Shown here: piece after piece, positions 47,104-58,080 of the stretch | Numbering within the stretch: position 1 is the stretch's first letter | How the letters are laid out: every line of letters starts with the position of its first letter | Origin: Cunninghamia lanceolata | Taxonomy: Eukaryota > Streptophyta > Pinopsida > Cupressales > Cupressaceae | Reading direction: 5' to 3' | Assembly (NCBI GenBank): GCA_027924645.1 | Contig: BSBN01000494.1 | Span: 2,056,001-2,120,000, forward strand | DNA: 64,000 bases | Made by a program: the position numbers and the translations under genes | The notes under the pieces: generated by a model | Databases searched by the model: none | What the model was told of the DNA's origin: nothing | Seen by the model: the letters and a program-made list of their open reading frames with translations, nothing else

Positions 47104-47460
47104 TCATTTGCACTTTAGCAATAAGTTGATTACATCCAGAATAATGCATTCTTTATTTTTGAAGAAGACTCTATACCCCTTTTGAACAAGCTGCCCAATG
47201 CTCATTAGATTATATTTTAGTCCAAGCACAACATACACATCTGAAATATACTTCTTCTCCCCCTGTTTAGTTAGAATATTGATATTTCCTTTCCCCATAA
47301 CTGACACTTTGTTGTCATTACCCAATGTGACATCTGATTTTACACCTTCATCTAAACTTGAGAACATTTCTAGGTTTCCAGTCATGTGATTGATGTAACT
47401 TGAGTCTAAGAACCATACATACTCTTGATTCTCTTGTGCTACATTGCATGCTATGAACAT
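47104..47460 (-). pseudogene. Copia protease, active site altered
   Basis: YVWFLDSSYINHMTGN stands where the family has WFLDSGCSNHMTG. The catalytic D-S-G has become D-S-S by one G-to-A change, and the Cys is lost, so the protease should be dead even without the stops. Confidence 0.85.
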
Positions 47461-47499
47461 ATTACTCTGATTTTGATTTTCTTTTGTGAAGTTTGCATT

Positions 47500-48417
47500 T
47501 GGTTTACTAAAATCATACTACTTCTTTCTACACTCATTTTAATAATGCCCATACTTCTTACAATAATGACATTGGATGTAAGATTTGTCACACCTTTGAA
47601 CATGTGGTTGATTTTGACATGGGTTTGGGCTTGAGTTATGGCTGTTACCTCTTCCACTTGAGCTTGATGGGCTACTTCTTCCACCTCTATATGAATTGCT
47701 TCCTCTACTTCTAAAATTTGATCTTCCTCTGCCTCTACTATGGCTGATTGAAACTTGTGACTTGAATGCATGCTCCAATGAGGTGTTTGCTGACCTACTT
47801 AGCCTATGTTCATGTGAGATGAGAGAAGTATGGAGCTCATCAACTAAAAATTGTGAGAGGTTCTTTGTTTCTTCTATGGTCACAACTATGGATTCAAACC
47901 TTGTGGGTAAACTCCTTAAAATCTTTTCAACAATCCTTCTATCTTCAAGTGTTTCACCATGAGATCTGATTTGATTAACTAAACCCATCACTTGTGTGAA
48001 TAAAATGTCTATTGAATCTAAATCCTTCATGAAGATTGTTTCAAAATCCCTTCTTAGCATTTGCAACTTAGCTGTTTTCACCTTTGTCATTCCTTGATAG
48101 GCTGTTTGGAGTATATCCCATGCTTGTTTGGACTTAGTTGCTATTGCAATCCTTGGAAAAATGCTCTCATGCACTGCTTGAAAGATGTAAAAGAGAGCTT
48201 TGGAGTCCTTCCTGTTATCCCTCAAGAAATCTTTCTCTGCTTGTGTTGATGCATTGTATGCTACTGCATTGGTTGGCTCTAGAAATCCATTCTCAACAAG
48301 CTCCCAAATATCTTGAGAAGAAAACAAAGCTTTCATGGTGATGGCCCAGTAGTCATAATTCTTTCCATTAAACTGTGGAATTTGTGGGTTTGTCAAGCTT
48401 GTGCTTGTGGATGCCAT
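47500..48417 (-). pseudogene. Copia gag
   Basis: Starts MASTSTSLTNPQIPQFNGKN YDYW and keeps one frame for 292 codons. It includes the UBN2-type gag core (KSKQAWDILQTAYQG, KLQMLRRDFETI, ILRSLPTRFESIV), an RGG-rich stretch and a zinc knuckle start CHYCKKYGHY, followed by a TAA and NEC. Confidence 0.9.
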
Positions 48418-48511
48418 TACTGGCTATGAATACCTTTTCCGGATAATCTTTGCTTGATGAATCCCTTAGCTTTGATAACCTTTAGTAGTGGAAAATCTTT
48501 CTTTGAGCAAC

Positions 48512-48527
48512 CTAGCTCTGATACCAC
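48512..48527 (-). other. Copia primer binding site
   Basis: On the minus strand TGTGGTATCAGAGCTAGG follows the 5' LTR end (TTTCA), an exact initiator tRNA-Met match over TGGTATCAGAGC. Confidence 0.88.
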
Positions 48528-48529
48528 AA

Positions 48530-49134
48530 TGAAAGAAAAGATAGAGGAGAATATGAAAAAAATAGAGCTACTACTGTTTTAAATCCATATATATTAAGGA
48601 AGAAAACAAAATTATATTCATTTCTTTTCTAAGTCTACACTTGACAGTGCTTTTACATACACAAAACAGAGCAAATTACTAGTGTGAAATAGAGTTGTTG
48701 CTCTTAAAACTCAGAAATAGAAAATAGAGAAAAACTGCAATTTTTTTCTTCTTTAGATATAGAGCTACAGCTCATACATATCAAAATGAAATAGAGTATT
48801 ACACAGCATAAAAACAAAGCTGCTGCTCTTGTAAAAAATATAGAAAAATAGAACATTTTATTTTTCTATTCTACACACACAAGTAAAAAGACTTGACTTT
48901 TCTAAATTTTGCCTGACAAAAACCATCCCTTTGTTCATACACTGGAGAAAGGGGACCATACTTCATGATAGAAGATCTTGTAGAAAATTTATGAGAAACT
49001 GAGGGGGAACAAAGAGTGCAGGTTTCCTTTTCAAATGTCTTCATAAATTAATTTGAGGTGATGCCTGGTCGGCAAGGCTGGAGAATGAATAGGGAAGAGG
49101 ATTAATTATGGTGGTTGGGATTATATATCCAACA
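48530..49134 (-). repeat. 5' LTR of the copia element
   Basis: 605 bp, TG...CA termini intact (TGAAAGAAAAG to TATCCAACA on the + strand). It pairs with 43,554-44,159. Confidence 0.93.
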
Positions 49135-49139
49135 CTTTT

Positions 49140-50670
49140 TATGTCTTAGAATAGGTGACATGTTGCATCCATTTTGTGGAATAGGTCCCACAGTACAACC
49201 CAATCCATCGATTAAGTTGTATAATACAACCTAATTTGCCTTAATTCAAATTTCAAATTTCCTACCCTATGGCCACACTTTATGAAATTAATTCTTATTC
49301 TTCATCTCACACACCAAAAGTATTAAGTTGAGAAACTAAAGACATGTTAGGACACCTACCTTGGTCATTAATAATTATCAAGTATTAAGATGCAATGGTA
49401 AGAATCACTCCAAAGAGCAATCCTATTCACTTGTAGTTCAAAGATTTTATCTAAACAATACATCATTTCATTAAATTTGGATAAAACATTAATAGCATAG
49501 GCTCTAGTAATAGCATTATTGGTACTTAGAATATCAAAATCAGATGTCAATTTTTTTTATTAAATTGGTTTAATTTGCTTGATGTTATATTCCAGTATAT
49601 TATTTTCTTAATTGTTAAGAATTGCATGATATTAGATTCCAAAAAAAAAAAAATTGGTTTGAAATAAGGAACATATTAGATTCTAATACCTCTATCACAA
49701 CTGTTTCATATGTACTACAACTACTTTTCATATGGATGGTATTAGATTTTAGACAAACTCATTATTAATTTATTGCACTAGTGGCATTAATTAAATAAGA
49801 ATAGACATTGAAATGAATTAAATGAAACAAAATTGAGTACATTAATCTTTGAATCACTCAACCATAAAACCAATATTTGAAATAAACAAAATATTTTAAT
49901 CATACTAAACAAAGTTACAAGGGCTACAAAGCAGCTGTAGTCCCTGCCTAAATGTTGCATTGTTGGTTTGTGAATAACAATGAATTTGGCTAATAAAGTT
50001 AACTTAAATTTGTTTGTTGTCTTGCACCCGAGGAATGATTCTTTAATACATTTACATTATGTTAAACCTTTGATTTAAATAACATGTTAATGTCTTTCTT
50101 CAATATGACTTATGTTGGTGGGATTCAACAACTTGCATCTCTAAGGCAGGACATTTCTTCTTTACATAAGCAAAGAAGGGCCATCACCATTTTATGTTTG
50201 ATTAATAGTCCAACTAAATGAGTTAAATATTTCCCAGAGCTCAGAGGCAAAAACTCTAGTTCTTTATACAACCAATACTTTCCCAAATAAGTGGTAGAGC
50301 AGTCTAGTATTGTTGCCTATTTGAATGATGGCATAACAAATAAAAGTGATGTTTACAAGAGTACAAAATGCTTTAGAGATTTGTAAGCTGAAAAGTACTT
50401 TTTAACCATTGAGAAATTAAATCATGGGTTAAATCTTAAAAAATTGACTAAACTAATTCATTGAAAATGCTAGGTAGATTGCCTACCTTACCATCAAGAT
50501 TAATCAAATCATTTACAAAGGATGTCCACTTTTGGAATGGACAAGGATGTTTCAATTGTTACATGCAGAGGTAATAGCACTAATATCTACAATGGAAAAG
50601 AATAGCAATATGGATTCATAGCAACAAATGCTCAATCACACAAGAATGATAGGGAGAATGACTCCCATTA
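49140..50670. other. Intergenic DNA
   Basis: AT-rich with no recognisable gene. Confidence 0.5.
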
Positions 50671-50674
50671 CTTG

Positions 50675-50794
50675 TTATGAAAGCGTGCGACAACATGTAA
50701 TATTATCTACACTTCCTTTCCGATATGCTTCTTCTATGAGTCCTTTTGTAGCATACTCTGGATCCTCAATAACTTGAATCATAGCAACTATATC
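50675..50794 (-). pseudogene. C-terminal exon of a protein phosphatase 2C
   Basis: After a TTTAATAG acceptor, 39 codons end in TAA: DIVAMIQVIEDPEYATKGLI, then EEAYRKGSVDNITCC. The GSxDNIT motif is the last metal-binding block of PP2C Ser/Thr phosphatases. No other PP2C exon is visible in the window. It stands 67 bp beyond the stop of the transporter relic on the same strand, so it is either a captured exon or the remnant of a neighbouring gene. Confidence 0.6.
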
Positions 50795-50860
50795 CTATTA
50801 AAGGCAGCAACAAGCAAAATAGAGACATATCATATTAGTCATAGCGGGAACATGACAATT

Positions 50861-53440
50861 TCATTCCTTTGGACTAAACAAAGGAAAAATCACATATATA
50901 TCACTAGATACAACAATCAAAGTACAAATAGTAGCTAGTGTAACCATAATCAATGCAAGCCATCTATTTTTCCTTGTTGAGATTCCATGAGTGTCTCTAT
51001 AGTAAAAAAATGTACTTATCTAGTGCATTATACTAAAATAGTTTTGAAACATCTCATGGGCTAAACAAGTGAAGAACAATATAAATTTAGCAAAAAAAAG
51101 GAACATGTCATTCACCTGATAACAATAACACCTAGGAAGATAAAGCCAATACATACTATTACCGTAGCCCCTGTTACCTAAAATGCATCCCAGATACTAG
51201 GTATTAATGTTGCCCCTAGAAAGACAATGCTTACTAGTCTTGTTGTGATCCATGTGAATCTCCTTGAATATACAAGGGGAGATGCTAATGGAAATAAAAG
51301 CCCATCAATCTTGAGATGCAAGGCAAAGTGAACAATAGGAAAGACTAGCATCAAATGAACAACATAGCTTATGTGAACAACGTCATTCAGAAGAGCACTG
51401 TAAGGGACTCCCAAATCTTTGTCAAAATTGGCTAGAACACCACTCATAGTCTCTTCTCCGAATAGAAGACAACCAAAAAAGCTTGTTGTTATATATATAG
51501 TTGAACATATAACAAGTGATGCCTGAACAACTATTTTCATGCCTGAAGGTTTCGTTAGTTCATTGTATATCAGATGAACTACACATGCCAAAAATATCTA
51601 AACTCAATACTGAATATCAACATTTAAGACCAAGTTAAGGTTAAAATTTAACTCAATTAGCCACAACATTATCTGGATAATTTAGATGACAAATTAAAAG
51701 GTTGAAATAACATAGCAATCGTTAGCACCATTATAATGGCAGATATAGGTAGTGACCATGACTAGAACAACTGCAAAAAGATTCCAAAATGCAGCCTCAT
51801 CAATGACATCAGGAAGAAGCCTTGGCATGTAGATATTGCCACAAAACATTTTGACAATTGTAATACCAGTAGTGATCACCACAAAAACAACAACCATTGA
51901 TACTAATAATGCTGAAGTAAGTTTCAAGTTATCTGCAATCATAATGGAGAAAGAAATTATCTAGCAATTGCAAAAATTGAGAGAGCAAATTGCTTTCCCT
52001 CTTAACTCTAATTAAATCAATATAAATCAAAACTTGAAAAAACAAGGGCAAAAAACATATTTAAAATTTTTCCTTGAACCTATGTCCTAGAAGATTTGCA
52101 ATCAGATAATTTACAAATCAAACTTTGAGCAAGGATTTACAACTAGCAATTTTGGTAATGCATGTCCAGTTATTTTACATAGCAGGAACAAATTTCCAAT
52201 TTTGCATTACTATCCAAGGAAGTCCATTCTTATTTCAGTATTTCGACTTAGGATTCAAGGAAAGAATAAGAGTCTTTGTTCTTTTCCCTTTTTTCTTCAA
52301 CTGTAAGCAGTTAAATTTCAAATACGAATTTGAGTGTAGTGAACTGCAACCAAACTTTGATGCACATGGTCCACATATAAATTAAATAAGTTGTAGCTAT
52401 GAACTCACCTATGCACCTGAATGATACCAATGGAACTAGGATAAGAACTATTGTCACAAACATGACAGCAATTTGTCCAGTCCACCAATAGACTCCAAAC
52501 CATTCTTCCAAGAGACTAGTATGATGAACACCATTTGATGATGTGCTAGAAACCACATCGCCTACCCTCACAAAAAAATATTTTCAATAAAAATTTGAAC
52601 ATATATAGATTTCAAAAATGGATAAATAGAACAAAGGTTAAAACACATAATCAAAGAGATAAATTCACCAGTAATAATCATGTAGATTATATGTATACTG
52701 AAGGTTTTATCTATGATGCAAATTTGTAATACAATTTTGTCAGAACATCCAAAAGCATCAACCATGACAAGAAACCCAATCTAGTAGCCTAACAAGCATC
52801 AGAAAGAATAACGAGAACAACTGATTCCTTACGTGATATTATGATATTATAACAATTAGCCTAAAAAAAAATCAATAAAAATATAAAAGATGAATAGGCT
52901 AAAAATAAGAAGCAACAAGACACTTCTTATCTGGCACAAGGGCCTCTGTTTGATCAAAACAATATCAACAGTACTCAAACCCACTTCTTGTCAAAATAAG
53001 CATTCAATAGCATTAAAGAAGAAGATAGAGAGTAAAAATCATTCTCTTTTCTTTATCAAATGCTTCTTAGAAGAGATACACCAAAAGAATTTTAAGTATC
53101 AATCCACTTGAGTTTTAAATAAAGAATTGCACTAACTTGAAAATTCATAAAATGGTGAAATACTATTTGCATCAGAGTCAAGCATACAAAAATATATGGC
53201 CAAATTTTGGCACATTTATCGCAATTCAGTCCTAGGAATAGTCCTAGCCATAATCATATGTTTACAAAAGTATTAAATTCTTGAAAAGAGAAACCATATG
53301 AAACGTACCTGATTGGCAAAGCCCCAAAACAAAACTAAAATAACCACACTTCCCCATAGCTCTGCCATGACATAAAATAGACAGAATGTCGATATCCTAA
53401 GAATTGTGAGTAGTCCCAAAAATCTGGAACCCAACATTTG
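50861..53440 (-). pseudogene. AVT6-like vacuolar amino-acid transporter
   Basis: Exon-like blocks on the minus strand match the AAAP/SLC38 family, eleven-helix carriers that export amino acids from the vacuole. Approximate blocks are 53,440-53,309 (LLTILRISTFCLFYV), 52,790-52,674 (DAFGCSDKIVLQICI), 52,558-52,409 (WWTGQIAVMFVTIVLILVPL), 51,930-51,720 (SALLVSMVVVFVVITTGITI, MPRLLPDV, TYICHYN), 51,604-51,118 (LFGEETMSGVLANFDKDLGV, SYVVHLMLVFPIVHF) and 50,996-50,861. GT-AG junctions keep phase where I checked. Two in-frame TAGs break it: at 52,783-52,781, where Trp fits, and at 51,180-51,178, where the relatives have Gln before VTGAT. The N-terminus is missing or unrecognised. Confidence 0.8.
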
Positions 53441-53529
53441 AAGAAGCTTGTCTACCAAACCGGCCAAGTGCAAATATTTGAGAGTATATAGAATAAATGC
53501 AAGGCTATAAATAGTAGTATGCAACTATA

Positions 53530-54860
53530 AATTGTTTTAGAGCTTGCAGAAAAGCACAAAGAAATACAAAGAGATTCAAATTCTGTGACAAAAAATCATA
53601 ATTAAAGAATAAACATTCAACAAATTCTAAATAAACTATCTTCCTAAGATTTTTTTTGTGTAAAAATATTTTAGATCACTATATTAGCTACTATATCAAG
53701 CTTTATTTAATAAGGACACAAGAACTAAATTATGTCATGTATATAACAAGTTCTATATAAACTACCTATCTTACCCAAATTGATCTTTGCATCCTCAGTC
53801 ATGGGGCCAGGGGTGTCTTGATTCCTCCAATGTAAAGCGGAAAATTTTGGGGAAATGTTTTTCCATTCTTGGCAAAGTTTGGCGAAATCTATGGTTTGAG
53901 CATTTTTTCCCTATTTTGCTAGTGTCACCGAGGGTTTCTCATAGAGGTAGAAGCATTTTTTTAACACATTTGGTTCATGGATTTTGTCTTGGGCACTCAA
54001 GGCCCTTGAGCACCAACCTCAACCCTGACACAGGATTGATCAACCCTTTTCTTGGCATCATCAGCTTGCCAATATCTTCCTAGGGTTTCAAACCCTAATA
54101 TCTCTACAACCGCCCATACAATCTAGGCTCTTCAATGGTCTAGTTTATGCTCTAGGTTACAAGCTACAAACACTCAGAGGTCGCTTGGCTTTTTGGCAGG
54201 TAATCTTCAATCAACCTAGCGTCCTAGTTCCTAAACCGCCTTTTCCACCAATCGAGTCATTTTTTTTCTAATGTTGAGGGCTTGTTTGTTGTGAGGTTCA
54301 GGTTTCAAAGTTTGCAGGGTCATTTATGGTGCTTTGATGTTGATGTTTGTTAATATCCAATTCGAGGTCATTTTGCAGGCCTTAAACATATCAAGGTCAC
54401 TAGCATCATATACTGGTTGGTGTTTAAACAATCCCTTAAGGGTCACTAGGGCTACTATCTTCTTGTCACATTCTCAATCCAACTTGGAGTCAATGTTTGA
54501 TTGTGATAAATCCCAGTTTGGCTGCACTACCTGGCATGAGAGCCTGTCCACACGCATCACCAATGCAAATTTCCATCCTGACGTCTGCAAGAGACATGCG
54601 TTTGTTGGAAGAAACATGAAAACCAGAATGAAACATTAGAAACACAACAAATTTATTCACTAAGAAAAATTTAAAAGATTTTAAGAATGCAAAAAACATT
54701 GCCAATGGGCTAAAATTCCAATTGTCCAATGAGAAAATTAGAATCCCTGAATTTTGAGACATTAAAATTTGTTGGAAATAAAAGACTTTAGGGTAAGGTG
54801 AATTTTTTGTCCTGGCACGGATTTTGAGGAAGGATTAAAAGTTGCGACTGAATACAATAG
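53530..54860. other. Non-coding, short Pro/Ser-rich frames only
   Basis: Frames at 53,787-54,083 (+) and 54,334-54,639 (+) show no domain. Higher GC than the neighbours suggests an old element or gene fragment, but nothing can be named. Confidence 0.4.
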
Positions 54861-54866
54861 TATGGA

Positions 54867-54881
54867 CCTGCCGAAGGCAGG
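54867..54881. repeat. CCTGCC-GAA-GGCAGG hairpin, copy 2
   Basis: Reverse complement of the hairpin at 13,436-13,450. Shared flanks are TTATTAGT on one side and ATACTAYTGYAT on the other. Confidence 0.7.
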
Positions 54882-57370
54882 GACTAATAAGAACTTTTAC
54901 TTTGTGCGTGACTTATAGTCTCTTTAAAGCTAACAATAATAGTCTTTTTGAAACTTGATTTGCAACCAAAAAAAAAAGTTAATTACACCCACATCCTAAG
55001 CTAGGAGAAGGGCCAAGAGCAAGCTGCTAATATGATATTTATTGTATTAGACACCATTTAAGTCACTTTAATTATAATTACTAAAGCCTTTAAGTTATGA
55101 TATTAATACTTAATTGCTTCATGTCCCTTTATAGGTATCTTACTTTTGTAAGGCCTACCCTTTTTGCTTAGACTCTTGATATGGTTCATGATTTTACACT
55201 TGTGGATTTATTTCTTTAATTATGGTTTGGTACTATCATGTGGAGTATAGAACATATTAGTTAGAGAATTTATATGGTTAATGTGCGGTTAGGAGTGTTT
55301 GACTTATGATATGTTGTTAATTGGATTGTCGAGCACATTGTGACTTAAATTATTTGATTTTGAAGTGAATGGGACTATGTTAGATTAGAGTACATTTTAT
55401 TTAAATGCAAGGAAATAGTGTTGTGTAAATAAAATGGATTTGGGTTCTTTTTGAGATGATCAATAATGGTTAATTGTATGTTTCTTAGGCTATATTTTTT
55501 CAAGACAATTTGATATTCGAAATTGATTTTTGCAGGAGGTGGCCAAGGCTTAAATTATACGAAGATTTATCAAGAACTATTGTTGTGTTAAACCAGTGAA
55601 AACCTAGCCTATTCTGCATGGAGGAATAAAGGCTTAGTTAATTTTTGTGTGTGTTATATGATTTAAATTGTCTTAGTTTATAATATTATTATTCATTTCA
55701 ATTTTGAGTGAAATTATTTAATTTTAGTCTTTTAAAATTTTCCATGGTTATGATTTTTTGGTTAAGTGATTTAATTTTTAAAAAAAGTTTATTATTCTTT
55801 TTTTTGCATTATTATTGTTTTAATGTTGATATGTTATCTTTTATTGTTGTGATAATATTTTATTTTATTTATTTATTTTTTAATTTATTAAGCTTTTTGT
55901 TTTTACTGTTTTATTAAAGGTTTTATTGTTTTAATGAATTCTTTTTGTTTTCAAAAAAGAAAGGGGATGACTTTTTGGAGAAATTAATTTTGTTTTAAGG
56001 GAGTTTTTGAAAGAAGAGTTTTTTTTCATGAAATGGATTTGGAAAAAAAGTTGAGATGATTTTTGAGGATTCTTGAAGCTTTGTAATTCAGACGGATTGC
56101 TTTTGGATTTCTGGTTTTGTGAGGTTGATAGTTCTTATCTTGACTGTGCTTCTCCTAACTTGGAGGGCAAAGGTAGGATCTTTATCTTAAAAAAATTCTT
56201 ATGTATGGTATGGTTGTATTCTATTTGAAAGAAAGATTGAACATTTCTAAAGCCTTTTGAATCAATGAAATCTGTGTGTGGCATATACAACATATGCAGT
56301 GCATATACACATATATATATGAGTGAAAGTTCAGAACTGTGTCCCACTTTTATAAGAGAAGGGCCAACACAATTTCAACTTAAATGTAAAAAAAGTCATA
56401 TGTATGTTATGAATTTTAAAATGACATAAACTAATAAAATGTAGAATTTTTAATGTAGTTTATGCCTATAATTTAAAAAATAAAATAAAATAGGTGGGTA
56501 TTTTTTTACAAGTCGAATTGATGAATTTTAAATGCTGATATTTTTCGACAAAAGTGACATCGATGGGATGTTAAGAAAAATATAGCACAATTATTTTTTT
56601 TCTTTAATTTTTTTTTTCTAATTAGCCAACTCAAATATCTACTGCATGGAAAAAAAAATCGATAAATATTTTTTTAATAATTTTTTAAAGTCAATTTTAA
56701 TTAGAATAGAGTAATTTCCATGGGATGTCAACTTTTTTATAATATATATATTTAAATACCATTTTGGAGAGGATTCTCTCCTTTAGTGAACCATATATTT
56801 TTCAAATTTTTTGAATATGTTTTTCCTATTTATTTTTAATTTCTAATTAGTGGCATGTTTGATTATAATAACCTAGTTGCAATAAATTTAAAAATAATCC
56901 TAATAAAACTTACCAAAATATATAAAAAATATATTTCTAAGATCTAGACTCTGATATCTACAAAAGCGTATTTTTAGATTTTCATGAAAATGCCCTTTGG
57001 TTGGAGAAATTTACAGTTGAACTTGAAGTTTTGTTCAATTTGTTGTAAAAGGGAGGGTTGGCTGCCATGTGGGATGCCACATAGATAGTTCTAGGCAGAA
57101 GCTCAGAACAGTTACAGGCAAAACCCTTCTGGGTGGAACCTTCAATGTAAATTTCATTTAAATTTTAAAAAATATGTTTATTTAAATTGAAGGTTCCTCT
57201 CAGAAGGGTTCCACCTAGAACTCTTCCACCTAGAACTCTTCATGCCATGCAATGCCACATAAGTGCCACGTGGTTCTGGGTGGAACTATTCTTGGAGGAA
57301 CCCTTCCAAGTGGAACCCTTTCTATAGAAACTATTTATTTGGCTAAAAGTGGAACAGAGCTCCAAACTTT
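54882..57370. other. Very AT-rich intergenic DNA
   Basis: Dominated by T-rich and A-rich runs. No gene recognised. Around 57,190-57,320 the words GGAACCCTTC and TTCCACCTAGAACTCTT recur as short direct repeats. Confidence 0.5.
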
Positions 57371-57382
57371 CACCCATGCACA

Positions 57383-57639
57383 ACACACACACACACACAC
57401 ACATGTTGTATATGTATTGCAGTGGCACTAAAAGAGCACATGTAAGAATAACACTACTCATGGTGACTACATTGGGTTTTATAACTGAAAATTGCATTTC
57501 ATGAAATACACACACACACACACACACATATAATGTGTGTGTGTTGTATATATATTGCAGTGATGCTAAATGAGTACATGCAAGAATAACACTAATCATG
57601 GTGACTGCATTGGGTTTTATAGATGAGAATTGCATTTCA

Positions 57640-57671
<32 letters not shown>
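57383..57671. repeat. Three (CA)n microsatellites
   Basis: CA runs at 57,383-57,402, 57,508-57,529 and 57,640-57,671. The last two directly adjoin PPR-derived fragments. Confidence 0.95.
57420..57640 (-). pseudogene. Two PPR-motif fragments
   Basis: The minus strand encodes HEMQFSVIKPNVVTMSSVI and, in the neighbouring unit, DEMQFSSIKPNAVTMISVI, each followed by an LxCxxLxxLQ-like end. This matches plant pentatricopeptide repeats (IKPNxVTxxSVLxAC), RNA-binding modules of organelle proteins. Only a single motif per copy survives, bounded by CA microsatellites. Confidence 0.6.
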
Positions 57672-57673
<2 letters not shown>

Positions 57674-57724
57674 GATGTGTATGTTGTATATATATGTATA
57701 TGCACTATATATGTAGTATATGTA

Positions 57725-58075
57725 TTGTATGCATATACAATTGGTAGGTTTAGTGCAAAAGTCTAGATATTGGAAGGCAATTATTTGAAAACCCAATGCA
57801 GTCACCATGATTAGTGTTATTCTTTCCTGTGCTCATTTACATGACTACTATATATATATATATGTTGTATATGTTGTATATATGTGTATATGCTGTATAA
57901 ATATGTGTGTATATGCACTGTATATGTTGTATATAGAAATGTTCAAGAAAATACAATTTGTAGGTTTAGTGCATAAGTATAGATATTAGAAGGCAATTGT
58001 TTGAAAACTCAATGCAGTCACCATGATTAGTGTTATTCTTGCCCATGTTTGTTTAGTATCACTGCAATATATATA
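57725..58075 (+). pseudogene. Two PPR-motif fragments on the opposite strand
   Basis: Units at about 57,740-57,840 and 57,965-58,070 share GTAGGTTTAGTGCAWAAGT, then GGAAGGCAATT, and read KPNAVTMISVILSCAHL or a close variant on the + strand. They are the inverted counterparts of the fragments at 57,420-57,640. Confidence 0.6.
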
Positions 58076-58080
58076 CAGCA

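Larger units (their letters stand above)
43554..49134 (-). mobile_element. Complete Ty1/copia retrotransposon, inactive
   Basis: LTRs at 43,554-44,159 and 48,530-49,134 flank gag, protease, integrase, RT and RNase H in Ty1/copia order on the minus strand. The target duplication CTTTT is at 43,549-43,553 and 49,135-49,139. LTRs differ by several percent by eye, fewer than those of the chromovirus, so this insertion is younger. The coding region has a few stops and at least two frame changes. Confidence 0.95.

Noticed and set aside
55708..55917. Phe/Leu-rich frame resembling a membrane protein
   Set aside because: Produced by a T-rich tract and not by a real gene.
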